Source: an uncultured Clostridia bacterium (GTDB taxonomy: Bacteria > Bacillota > Clostridia > Lachnospirales > CAG-274). Taken from it: a stretch of DNA of 41,675 nucleotides. Below, in pieces: positions 34,098 through 41,675 of this stretch. The stretch lies in the NCBI GenBank assembly GCA_944384215.1, contig CALWSN010000005.1, positions 1 to 41,675 of the forward strand. The letters are read 5' to 3'. How positions within the stretch are numbered: position 1 is the first letter of the stretch; each line of letters starts with the position of its first letter. A model generated the notes under the pieces. That model was not told where the DNA came from. It ran no database searches and was given only the letters and a program-made list of their open reading frames with translations. Made by a program: the position numbers and the translations under genes.

Positions 34098-36041
34098 TTG
34101 AAAAAACAAATAAAACTTTTAGAAAATAATCTTATTAATAAAATAGCAGCGGGGGAAGTTATAGAACGCCCCGCTTCTATTGTTAAAGAGCTTGTAGAAA
34201 ACTCTATTGATGCAGATAGTAAAAATATTACAATAGAAATAAAAAATGGTGGAACATCTTTTATAAAAATACAAGATGATGGCATAGGTATAGAAAAAAG
34301 CCAAATAAGAACAGCCTTTTTAAGACACGCTACAAGCAAGCTAGAAAAAATAGATGATTTAGATAGTATTTTAACATTAGGCTTTAGAGGTGAGGCATTA
34401 GCTAGTATAGCATCTATATCTATGGTAGAGATGACAACAAAAACTGAAGATGATGATATAGGTCATAAAATAACAATAGAAGGTGGAAATATAATAAGTG
34501 AAGAAGAGGTAGCATCTTTAAAAGGTACAACTTTTATTGTTAAAAACATATTTTTTAATACACCTGCTAGAAGAAAATTTTTAAAAAAAGATTCTGTTGA
34601 AGGTGGCTATATATCAGAAATAGTAAACAGACTTGCTTTAGCACACCCTGAAATAGCTTTTACTTATATAAACAATGGTGTAGAAATATTAAAAACAACT
34701 GGCGATAATAATTTAAAAAATACAGCATTTTATATATATGGTAAAGAAATTTGCAAAAAACTTACACCTATAAAAGCTAGTAAAAATGGCTTTAGTATAG
34801 AAGGGCTTATAGGTATACCTGAGTTATCAAGGGGGAACCGTTCTTATGAAAACTTTTTTATAAATGGTAGGTATATAAAAAGCAGTATAGTACAGTCTGC
34901 AATAGAAGAAGGCTATGAAGGTAAGCTAATGGTTGGCAAGTTCCCTATATTTATTATAAATATGACTGTGCCTGAAAATACTGTTGATGTAAATGTTCAC
35001 CCTACAAAGCTAGAAGTACGCTTTGAAGATGAAAACTTTATTCATAATTTTTTATGTGAGGCAATAGAAAAAACATTAAAAAAAGAAGTTTTAGTACCTA
35101 ACATAGAGATTGAAGAAAAAAAGACATTTTTAGAGGTAACTAAAACAAAGCCTTTTGATGTAGAAATACAAAAAAAATTAGAAGATTTATTGGTAGAAGA
35201 TGAAGATAATGTTATTATACCAGTAAAAGAACCTAAAAATAATGTTCTTATGGTAAATGAAGTTTGTGAAAAAGAAGTTAATATACCTAATAAGACTATT
35301 ATAGATATGGTATATAGCAAAGATTTAAAAGAAGACAAAAAGCAACAACCAAAAGAAGAGATAAAATCAAACATAAAAGAAGAAACAAAACTAGAAACAC
35401 TTAAAGAATATAACATTAAAGAAGAGGCTAAAGAGAAAAATATAAAAAAACATTCATTTTTTAACAACTATAAAATTGTAGGGCAAATATTTAATACTTA
35501 TTGGATTGTAGAACAAAACCAAGAAATGTTTTTAATAGACCAACATTCTGCCCACGAAAGAGTTATATATGAAGAGCTTAGTAAAAAATTTAAAGAAGAA
35601 AATATACACAGTCAAAAGCTTTTACAACCAATCATTATAAATGCAACCCCTTTAGAAAAGGCTACAATAGAAGAAAATATGGACTTATTTTTAAAGTGTG
35701 GCTTTGATATAGAAGAATTTGGGCTAAACTCTTATGCTATAAGGCAGGTTCCCTTTATATTTAAAGCTCCAGTAGAACCTAAATTTTTTACAGAGCTATT
35801 AGATATGCTTGTAGATAAAAATATATCTAACCTTTATGATATGAAAATAGAAAAAATTATATCTATCAGCTGTAAAAAAGCCGTAAAAGCTAACGATAGG
35901 CTTAGTTTTATAGAGGCTAAATCTCTTATAGAACAAATATTAAAGCTAGAAAATCCTTTTAGTTGTCCTCACGGTAGGCCTACCATTATAAAGATGACTA
36001 AATATGAAATAGAAAAGCTTTTTAAAAGAATACAAAATTAA
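34098..36041 (+). CDS. mutL: DNA mismatch repair endonuclease MutL
   Basis: MutL couples MutS to strand incision. The 647 residues begin at TTG 34098 after ATGAGGTAGG. The GHKL ATPase shows LINKIAAGEVIERPAS, ELVENSIDAD, DDGIGI and TLGFRGEALASI. A lysine/glutamate-rich linker (about 340-450) joins the C-terminal domain, which keeps the endonuclease motif as DQHSAHERVIYEE (Ser replacing the usual Ala after DQH), SCKKAVKAND and CPHGRPT, the zinc-site blocks of MutL in organisms without MutH. Strand-nicking activity is therefore expected. It lies in the mutS operon; miaA, which often follows, is replaced by a membrane-protein gene. Confidence 0.96.
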   Translation: MKKQIKLLENNLINKIAAGEVIERPASIVKELVENSIDADSKNITIEIKNGGTSFIKIQDDGIGIEKSQIRTAFLRHATSKLEKIDDLDSILTLGFRGEALASIASISMVEMTTKTEDDDIGHKITIEGGNIISEEEVASLKGTTFIVKNIFFNTPARRKFLKKDSVEGGYISEIVNRLALAHPEIAFTYINNGVEILKTTGDNNLKNTAFYIYGKEICKKLTPIKASKNGFSIEGLIGIPELSRGNRSYENFFINGRYIKSSIVQSAIEEGYEGKLMVGKFPIFIINMTVPENTVDVNVHPTKLEVRFEDENFIHNFLCEAIEKTLKKEVLVPNIEIEEKKTFLEVTKTKPFDVEIQKKLEDLLVEDEDNVIIPVKEPKNNVLMVNEVCEKEVNIPNKTIIDMVYSKDLKEDKKQQPKEEIKSNIKEETKLETLKEYNIKEEAKEKNIKKHSFFNNYKIVGQIFNTYWIVEQNQEMFLIDQHSAHERVIYEELSKKFKEENIHSQKLLQPIIINATPLEKATIEENMDLFLKCGFDIEEFGLNSYAIRQVPFIFKAPVEPKFFTELLDMLVDKNISNLYDMKIEKIISISCKKAVKANDRLSFIEAKSLIEQILKLENPFSCPHGRPTIIKMTKYEIEKLFKRIQN

Positions 36042-36054
36042 TGAGGTGAAAAAA

Positions 36055-36705
36055 ATGAACTCATCATTTATAATTACTATGATGTCGCTATTAGCTAAAG
36101 TTTTATCAGTTATTGTAGTAATAACAATAATGGGGTTTACAAAAGCTTATGTATCTTATAAACTTGGCGATACTGCTATAAAAAATAAAGGTAAAGTAAG
36201 CTTAAACCCTAAAAAACATTTTGAAATAATAGGTTTTTTTATATTTGTATTTTTTAACTATGGTTGGACTGCACCAATAGATACATCTTCTTTATACTAT
36301 AAAAATAGAAAAAGAGATACTATACTAGTTTGTATAATACCTTTAATAGTTGCTATTTTAATTGCTTTTGTTTGTCAGCTTATATCAGCTTTTATACCTT
36401 TAAATTTTACAAGTAATAATATATTATCTATGTTGCAAATGTTTTTTAGTGTATTTTTATCTGTTTTAGCAATGTATTTTGTAAATTTTGCAATTTTTAA
36501 TTTAATACCTATATATCCACTTTTTGGACAAAAACTTTTTCAAACACTTTTGCCAGCTAATAGAGCAATTATGTTATCTCAATATGAAAAAATATTTCAG
36601 TTAATAGTAATATTTTTATTATTATCTGGGTTGTTACAAAAAGTGTTAAATATTATATCTGTTTTTATTTTAAATGCTATATCTTTACCAATAGGGCTTT
36701 TATAA
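36055..36705 (+). CDS. M50 site-2-protease homologue lacking all catalytic residues
   Basis: A 216-residue multi-span protein in the mutL-scpA gap. The core AYVSYKLGDTAIKNKGKVSL followed by NPKKHFEIIGF, a G-W-x-x-P turn and YYKNRKRD aligns with clostridial M50 site-2 proteases, where the preceding helix carries HExxH. Here that helix reads TIMGFTK, so His-Glu-x-x-His is Met26-Gly27-x-x-Lys30. The second metal ligand, Asp in NLIPIxPLDG, is Phe157 in NLIPIYPLFG. The LAGP turn is also lost. Spans are near 10-30, 58-72, 90-116, 130-155 and 182-214. Start ATG 36055 after ATGAGGTG. It overlaps scpA by one base. The homology claim is from motif alignment by eye. Confidence 0.8.
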   Translation: MNSSFIITMMSLLAKVLSVIVVITIMGFTKAYVSYKLGDTAIKNKGKVSLNPKKHFEIIGFFIFVFFNYGWTAPIDTSSLYYKNRKRDTILVCIIPLIVAILIAFVCQLISAFIPLNFTSNNILSMLQMFFSVFLSVLAMYFVNFAIFNLIPIYPLFGQKLFQTLLPANRAIMLSQYEKIFQLIVIFLLLSGLLQKVLNIISVFILNAISLPIGLL

Positions 36706-37457
36706 TGAGTGTATTACAAATAAAGCTTGAAGAATTTGAAGGGCCTTTAGACCTTCTTTTAAAATTAATAGATAAAAACAAGATAGATATATATGATATA
36801 CCAATATCTAGGCTAACTGATGATTATCTTTATTATATAAAGCATAGCAACATAATAGATATGGAAGAAATGAGCCAATTTATAGTTATGGCTACAACAT
36901 TGTTAGAGATAAAATCTAAAATGCTTTTACCTAAAGAAAAAGATGAAGAAACAAACGAAGAGATAGACCCACGTGAAGAGCTTGTAAAAAAACTTATCGA
37001 ATATAAAAAATATAAAATGATAGCAGAAAAGCTATATAACACAGATATTTTTACAGATAAAGTTATTTTTAAAGAACCAGATATAAAAGCTATTAATAGT
37101 ATAAAGATAAAAGCAGAACCTACCGTAGAAGAGATATTAGACGGTATTACCTTAAAAGATTTATACAATGCTTTTGAAGAAGTGCTTAAAAGAAAAGAGC
37201 TTAAAACAGATAAAATAAGAAGTGGCTTTAAATCTGTAACAAAGGCACTTTATAATATAAATGATAAAATAAATTATATAAAAGATTTAATTATATTAAA
37301 CAGTAGAATAAGTTTTAATAAAATATTTGAAGAAAGCTCTTCTAAAGCAGAAGTAGTAGTCACTTTTTTAGCTGTTTTAGAGCTTATAAAAACAAAAGAT
37401 ATAAAAGTTATACAACAAGATATTTTTGATGAAATAATTATCACTCAAGGGGAATAG
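36705..37457 (+). CDS. scpA: Segregation and condensation protein ScpA
   Basis: ScpA is the kleisin that bridges the Smc heads in chromosome condensation. In 250 residues the N-terminal helical block FEGPLDLLLKLIDKNKIDIYDI (about 10-31) and ISRLTDDYLYYI identify it, followed by MATTLLEIKSKMLLP near 63-77, an acidic middle part and the C-terminal winged helix FLAVLELIKTKDIKVIQQ that contacts the Smc head. Its ATG shares a base with the stop of the membrane-protein gene and only a weak AGGG is upstream, so it depends on coupling. scpB follows after three bases. smc is not in the window. Confidence 0.95.
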   Translation: MSVLQIKLEEFEGPLDLLLKLIDKNKIDIYDIPISRLTDDYLYYIKHSNIIDMEEMSQFIVMATTLLEIKSKMLLPKEKDEETNEEIDPREELVKKLIEYKKYKMIAEKLYNTDIFTDKVIFKEPDIKAINSIKIKAEPTVEEILDGITLKDLYNAFEEVLKRKELKTDKIRSGFKSVTKALYNINDKINYIKDLIILNSRISFNKIFEESSSKAEVVVTFLAVLELIKTKDIKVIQQDIFDEIIITQGE

Positions 37458-37460
37458 CAT

Positions 37461-38018
37461 ATGGATGTAAAAAATATAGAAGGTATAATAGAGGCTATAT
37501 TATTTGCAAAAGGTGAGCCTGTGTCCTTAAAAAATATTGCTTATGCAATAGACAAAAAAGAAGAAGAAGCTAAAGAAATAATAAAAAATCTTATAGATAA
37601 ATATGAAACAGAAAAAAAAGGTATAAAAATAATAAAAATAGATAATAGCTACCAAATGTGCACAAACCCTGAATATTTTTCTTATATAAAAAATTTATAT
37701 AGTGTGCCACAAAAAAAGACTATATCTCAAACTTTGTTGGAAACACTTGCTATTATTGCATATAAACAGCCTATAACTAGAGCTCAAATAGAATATATAA
37801 GAGGGGTTAGCTGTGAACACGCTATAAATAGCCTTATAAAATATGAGCTTATAGAAGAAAAAGGCAGGTTAGATGCTATAGGTAAGCCTATACTTTTTGG
37901 CACAACAGAATATTTTTTAAAATATTTTGGCTTTAGTTCTTTAGATAATATGCCGAATATAGATAATGAAGAAGATATTAAAAAGCAAGTAGAAAATGAA
38001 ATATTTAACTTAAAATAA
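37461..38018 (+). CDS. scpB: Segregation and condensation protein ScpB
   Basis: ScpB, 185 residues, binds the middle of ScpA as a dimer of paired winged helices in the Smc complex. N-terminal IEGIIEAILFAKGEPVSLKNIA (about 5-26) and the second-half signature TLLETLAIIAYKQPITRAQIEYIRG near 88-112 are the family's best-conserved blocks, followed by SLIKYELIEEKGR. GGGGAATAG at about 37449 serves as ribosome site. A promoter for a separate gene starts 23 bases after its stop, so this is the end of the operon beginning at miaB; no strong terminator is visible. Confidence 0.95.
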   Translation: MDVKNIEGIIEAILFAKGEPVSLKNIAYAIDKKEEEAKEIIKNLIDKYETEKKGIKIIKIDNSYQMCTNPEYFSYIKNLYSVPQKKTISQTLLETLAIIAYKQPITRAQIEYIRGVSCEHAINSLIKYELIEEKGRLDAIGKPILFGTTEYFLKYFGFSSLDNMPNIDNEEDIKKQVENEIFNLK

Positions 38019-38041
38019 ATATAGCAATAAAAAATATAGTG

Positions 38042-38050
38042 TGTTATAAT
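38042..38050 (+). promoter_or_regulatory. Extended -10 promoter for the DUF1292 gene
   Basis: TGTTATAAT (TATAAT at 38045-38050) lies 85 bases before the start codon. The same TGTTATAAT element occurs before the DUF4250 gene. Confidence 0.5.
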
Positions 38051-38061
38051 GAAAATAGTAA

Positions 38062-38100
38062 ATTGACATTAAAAGTTATAAACAATAAAAAAATGTCAAT
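38062..38100. repeat. Inverted repeat in the leader of the DUF1292 gene
   Basis: ATTGACATT (38062-38070) and AATGTCAAT (38092-38100) are exact complements separated by 21 bases. The left arm contains a perfect TTGACA; with a -10 at 38086-38091 (TAAAAA) it would be a second, poor promoter. Confidence 0.55.
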
Positions 38101-38135
38101 AATTTTATATATAAAATTATAAAGGAGGCTTTATT

Positions 38136-38540
38136 ATGAGCGAAAAAGAACATAACTGTTGCGGTGGACATAGCCACGAAGGTTGCTGTGGTGGTGAGCA
38201 TAATCACGAAGGTTGTGGTTGTGGTGGACATCATCACCACGAAGAACAATATCTTACTGTTTTATTAGAAAATGACGAAGAGTTAAAATGTAGTGTGTTA
38301 TCAATATTTGATGTAAATGATAAAGAATATATAGCTCTTTTACCTGTTGGAGATGACCAAGTTTTATTATATCAGTATTTAGAGCATAGTGAAGAAGATT
38401 TTGAACTTTTAAATATAGAAACAGAAGAAGAATTTGCTATGGTTGAAGATGCTTTCTTTGATATATTTGACGAAGACCTTTTTGAAGATGAAGAAGACTA
38501 TGATTATGACGACTATGATGACGAAGAAGATGAAGAGTAA
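38136..38540 (+). CDS. DUF1292 family protein with a His/Cys-rich N-terminal repeat
   Basis: A 134-residue protein. Residues 40-110 are a DUF1292 domain (TVLLENDEELKCSVLSIFDV, KEYIALLPVGDDQVLLYQYL), a small beta fold common in Firmicutes whose function is unknown. The first 36 residues are a three-fold repeat of the kind CCGGxHxHEG with six Cys and nine His, a likely metal-binding extension. The last 25 residues are almost all Asp, Glu and Tyr. AAAGGAGG is the ribosome site. The usual neighbours of DUF1292 genes (alaS-yrrK region) are not here. Confidence 0.88.
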   Translation: MSEKEHNCCGGHSHEGCCGGEHNHEGCGCGGHHHHEEQYLTVLLENDEELKCSVLSIFDVNDKEYIALLPVGDDQVLLYQYLEHSEEDFELLNIETEEEFAMVEDAFFDIFDEDLFEDEEDYDYDDYDDEEDEE

Positions 38541-38583
38541 TATAAGTATATAAGTATATAATTTTTAGAAAGGAGAGAACTAT

Positions 38584-39252
38584 ATGATATCTACTTTGCA
38601 CTATTATAATGGCTATCAACCTTTTATACTAGATAAAGAAAAAGATAGAGAGCGTAAAATCTCTCCTTATAAGCATAATCAGGCTAAAGAATATAAAAAC
38701 ACACAATTTACATATTTTCTTAACAAATCTTTAAATGACAATGTAAAATCTTATATGTTTGAGCTATCTTCTAATTTTAATGGGCTTAAAAATATAGCTA
38801 ATAATATATATGAAAAAATGTATTATGGTTTAAATATTGATAATTTGCAAGAAAACATTGAAAATTTTACTTATACATATAATAGATTTATTGGGTTTTT
38901 AGAAGAAAACTTAGAAAATAGCGGTGGTTTTACAAAAATTTTAGAAAATACTAAAGATATTGTTAATGGAAATATATCAACATTAAATGAAATTGGTATA
39001 AATGTATCTGAAAATGGTTTTTTAAGCTTAGAAAAAGATAACAATATAAAAGATTATAACTTAGATATAAAACAAGCACAAAAATTTTATCTTAATTTTT
39101 ATGACAAAATGTGTGATTTTATGTCTGAACCTATGTCAAACCATATGAATTTTAGGGATTTTTCATATTATTTTAATTATAGTGGGGACTATAATAAAAA
39201 TAGCTCATTTAAACTTATAGAACAAGGTATAGTTATAGATATACAATTATAA
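38584..39252 (+). CDS. Short FliD-like protein of unknown function
   Basis: A 222-residue soluble, Asn/Tyr-rich protein starting MISTLHYYNGYQPF after GAAAGGAGAGA. Residues 100-150 resemble the late coiled region of the flagellar cap protein FliD: a helix ENIENFTYTYNRFIGFL, a second helix, then LNEIGINVSENGFLSLEKD, the characteristic L-x-x-I-G-I-x-x-x-x-x-G-x-L-S-L pattern. The N-terminal half of FliD and its assembly helices are absent, and no signal peptide is seen. It lies 43 bases after the DUF1292 gene. The similarity is by motif memory and may be only a shared coiled-coil design. Confidence 0.6.
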   Translation: MISTLHYYNGYQPFILDKEKDRERKISPYKHNQAKEYKNTQFTYFLNKSLNDNVKSYMFELSSNFNGLKNIANNIYEKMYYGLNIDNLQENIENFTYTYNRFIGFLEENLENSGGFTKILENTKDIVNGNISTLNEIGINVSENGFLSLEKDNNIKDYNLDIKQAQKFYLNFYDKMCDFMSEPMSNHMNFRDFSYYFNYSGDYNKNSSFKLIEQGIVIDIQL

Positions 39253-39288
39253 TGTAAAAAAATTATATAATTATGTAATATATTGCTA

Positions 39289-39317
39289 TTGATTTAATTT
39301 AATTAAAGTAGTAATAT
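39289..39317 (+). promoter_or_regulatory. Promoter for the surface-protein gene, followed by a long AT-rich leader
   Basis: TTGATT (39289-39294), 17 bases and TAATAT (39312-39317), then a leader of about 80 bases made of repeated TATATA-rich units up to the GGAGGTAAT ribosome site. Such long leaders are common before highly expressed S-layer-type genes. Confidence 0.5.
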
Positions 39318-39406
39318 AAGTTATATACATATATAATTTATATAGTTTATATATAATTTATATACTTTATATATATATTTTTTATTTTTATGGAGGTAAT
39401 TATATT

Positions 39407-41675
39407 ATGAAAAGAAATTTATCTAGCCAAGCTATTAAAGCTATGGCTATCGGTATGGCGGTTGCTGTTGGTAGCTCTACTGCTATCGGTGGGGTTAATG
39501 TTTATGCAAATGAAACTGTAGAAGCTGAAACTTTAGTTCCAGCAGAAGAAGCTCTAATTAGTGAACAAGCTAATCCTGAGCAAGCTCCAGCTATGAATGA
39601 TACTATTACTGTTGATGCTAATGGGGTTACTTATACTTTTAAAGTAACTGTAGCTGATAGTGATGGTAGTAACCAAGAGGTTAATAATGGTGCTGTAACA
39701 CTTGTTAGTATCAATTCTGAAGTTGTACAAGCAGATAATCAAAATTTTACAGGGTCTATAGACACAACAACAGTTAGTAGCAAAACAACTATTAAAGTTA
39801 CAACTAATGAAAGTGGAGAAAAAAATTACTATTTTGTAATCACTCAAATAGGTGATGGCAATAGCATAGCAGAAGGTAAAACTATTGCTTCTACTGCAAT
39901 AAATGCAGTTATTACTAATGATGTTACAAAAATAGGGGATAATGCTTTTAACAATGTAACAGTTGATGGAGATTTAACTTTTGGAGTAGCTAATCTTAGT
40001 TCAAGTGGTTCAATAGGTAAAAAAGCTTTCCAAAATGCACACATTAAAGGTAATTTAGACTTTTCAAATTTAAGCCCACAAAAAATCGACTTATCTAACC
40101 AACCATTTAAAGGTGATGAAGGTAATAAGGGTGTAACTGTAGATGGTATCTTATATGTATATAAAGATGAATCTTCAGGAGTTAAAACACATGAATTTAA
40201 AAATAATGAATTTGAAAAAGTTAGTGTAAAAGAACTTAAAATAGCGTCTATAAGTACAGAAAATTATACTTTTAAAAATGCTACAATAGGTGATGAAACA
40301 ACAAAAACAACTGAATTATTAAGAGCTGGTAGAGATTCTGTTAATGAAGGACATTTATATGGTGCTACAGTTAATGGTATTGTAAATCTTAGACCTATCA
40401 ATACTGGTGATTTTACGGTTAAAACAAAAGCATTTGAAAATGCTAATATTTATCAATTAAATATTGATGCTAAAACAAGTGCTGCGTTTATAAGCGAAGA
40501 AGGTGCGTTTACAAATGCTACTATAGAAAATCTTGAAATTTTAAACAAGCAAGTTACATTTAAACAAGATGGTTTCTTTACAGGTGCTACTATTAAAAAT
40601 TTAGGTGAAAGTATAACTAATGATGATACTATACCTAATGCTTTATTTAAAGGTGCTATAATACCATCTAATGTAACTATTAATGCTACAACTATTGGTG
40701 CTAACGCATTTGATGTAGCTAATACACAAAAAGTTAATATATCTTTACCAAATTATACTAGTGAAATCAACATAGATGCTAATGCTTTTGGTACAAATGC
40801 AAATGTTGAATTAATTTTACCTTTTGGCACTAGTCAACAAGATATAGATGCTTTAGAAAGTAAATTAAATAATAAAAATGTTAGCATTGTATCTAGAGTT
40901 GAAGCTACAAATGAAAATGGCACTTATGTATTTGAACAACTTTATACTTCTAATGATAGTAATCAAGTAGCTTTAATAGGATACACAGCTCCTTCTACAG
41001 CTACAAAAAATGATAGTGCTACTTTTGCTAATGGTGTTTTAACACATAATAATGTTAAGTATAATTTAACAAAAATTGGTAATGGTACATCTTTATCAAA
41101 TATTACAGATAGTGCACTAAATGGTAACACTAATTATGTAAAAGAAATTTCTGATAATGCTTTTGCTTCAAATAAAAACATTACTAAAGCTAATTTCCCT
41201 AAAGTAGAAAAAGTAGGAGCTAATGCTTTTGCTAATACAGATATTACTTCTGCTACATTAGGTACTAATGTTAGTGGTAAAATATCAATAGATTCTAGTG
41301 CATTCTCTGGTGTAGACACTCTTAAAACTGTTAATACTAACAAAGACAGTAAAGATGTTGTAAAAACTGCTCTTGAAAACTCTTCTTCTAAAGATATTAG
41401 CTTAGATGCTGGTGGAGATAAAGAAACAGTTAAACCAGATAATAATGGTGGTAGTTCTGGTGGCTCTTCTGGTGGTGGTGCTGTAATTGGTACAAACAAT
41501 GATAACAAAACAGAAAGCACTACAGAGGGTACTACAAATAGTGGCGTGACTTCTACAGTAGAAGATAAAGAACTTAGCTTTGATGCTATTTCTTTACCAA
41601 GTGTAGAAGGAGAAGCTAAAGTATTTGGTGATGTTTCTGCTAATCATTGGGCAAAACCTTATATTGACAAATTAT
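39407..41675 (+). CDS. BspA-like leucine-rich-repeat surface protein with C-terminal S-layer homology domain (3' end outside window)
   Basis: The frame runs from ATG 39407 (after GGAGGTAATT) to the last base without a stop, at least 756 residues. A signal peptide is clear: MKRNLSSQAIKAMAIGMAVA followed by a small-residue stretch, cleavage expected after VYA at 34. Then a cadherin-like-beta region (about 60-145), and irregular LRR_5/BspA units with I-G-x-x-A-F motifs, for example IGDNAF, IGKKAF, IGANAF, ISDNAF and VGANAF, spread over about 170-650. A Gly/Ser-rich linker (about 684-702) and a polar stretch lead to FGDVSANHWAKPYIDKL, the start of an SLH domain that ties the protein to wall polysaccharide. 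Adhesion or S-layer function is expected from the family. Confidence 0.9.
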   Translation, partial: MKRNLSSQAIKAMAIGMAVAVGSSTAIGGVNVYANETVEAETLVPAEEALISEQANPEQAPAMNDTITVDANGVTYTFKVTVADSDGSNQEVNNGAVTLVSINSEVVQADNQNFTGSIDTTTVSSKTTIKVTTNESGEKNYYFVITQIGDGNSIAEGKTIASTAINAVITNDVTKIGDNAFNNVTVDGDLTFGVANLSSSGSIGKKAFQNAHIKGNLDFSNLSPQKIDLSNQPFKGDEGNKGVTVDGILYVYKDESSGVKTHEFKNNEFEKVSVKELKIASISTENYTFKNATIGDETTKTTELLRAGRDSVNEGHLYGATVNGIVNLRPINTGDFTVKTKAFENANIYQLNIDAKTSAAFISEEGAFTNATIENLEILNKQVTFKQDGFFTGATIKNLGESITNDDTIPNALFKGAIIPSNVTINATTIGANAFDVANTQKVNISLPNYTSEINIDANAFGTNANVELILPFGTSQQDIDALESKLNNKNVSIVSRVEATNENGTYVFEQLYTSNDSNQVALIGYTAPSTATKNDSATFANGVLTHNNVKYNLTKIGNGTSLSNITDSALNGNTNYVKEISDNAFASNKNITKANFPKVEKVGANAFANTDITSATLGTNVSGKISIDSSAFSGVDTLKTVNTNKDSKDVVKTALENSSSKDISLDAGGDKETVKPDNNGGSSGGSSGGGAVIGTNNDNKTESTTEGTTNSGVTSTVEDKELSFDAISLPSVEGEAKVFGDVSANHWAKPYIDKL

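Noticed and set aside
1..41675. CRISPR arrays, tRNA or rRNA genes, insertion sequences, phage genes
   Set aside because: No repeated spacer units, CCA-ended clover-leaf sequences, transposase motifs or phage-like genes were seen on reading both strands.

Overview
The window is AT-rich bacterial DNA with strong Shine-Dalgarno sites, very short gene spacing and a typical Firmicutes gene set. DUF4250 and DUF5721 small proteins, pta-ackA, a YmcA/YlbF-family gene beside miaB, PrkC with PASTA domains, ScpA/ScpB and a BspA-like surface protein with an S-layer homology domain all point to an anaerobic, acetate-forming Clostridia member, most likely in or near the Lachnospirales. This placement is an inference from gene content, not from a marker search. 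No tRNA, rRNA, CRISPR array, insertion sequence or prophage gene was seen, and no gap between genes exceeds 300 bases.

Layout: (1) 1-1165, the tail of a secreted or lipoprotein-like gene and a convergent deoD sharing one bidirectional terminator. (2) 1347-6252, a compact chemotaxis signalling cluster cheR, cheA, cheW and a cheB-like gene, without receptors, cheY, cheC, cheD or flagellar genes in the window. (3) 6272-8586, pta-ackA (acetyl-CoA to acetate with ATP yield). (4) 8711-11744, yceD-rpmF, plsX, acpP and rnc, the usual ribosome/fatty-acid neighbourhood but without fabH, fabD or fabG. (5) 11813-16144, a DUF5721 gene, then cobO, a SerB-like HAD phosphatase, cbiB, cobD and a Dph6-like PP-loop ATPase, a compact cobalamin side-chain operon with two enzymes of unassigned role. 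(6) 16130-18329, a small membrane protein on the minus strand, then DUF4250, ruvA and ruvB. (7) 18367-23892, an efflux operon (membrane fusion protein, ATPase and two paralogous MacB/FtsX-type permeases), then a rhomboid protease and a small acidic protein. (8) 24034-29322, rsmB, rlmN, a PP2C phosphatase and the PASTA kinase PrkC: ribosome modification coupled to cell-wall sensing. (9) 29467-38018, a likely single operon miaB, ymcA-like, mutS, mutL, an M50-family membrane protein, scpA and scpB. (10) 38042-41675, a metal-binding-looking DUF1292 protein, a short FliD-like protein and the start of a BspA-like/SLH surface protein that runs off the window.

Most genes are ordinary housekeeping genes. 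The points most worth a second look are: an M50 site-2-protease homologue in the mutL-scpA gap that has lost every catalytic residue; a CheB whose receiver domain has lost its phosphoacceptor while the esterase triad is intact; a CheA with two tandem P2-like domains; the HAD and PP-loop enzymes inside the cobalamin operon; a FliD-like mini-protein; Cys/His-rich tails on two small proteins; and inverted repeats lying over the promoters of the efflux and miaB operons.
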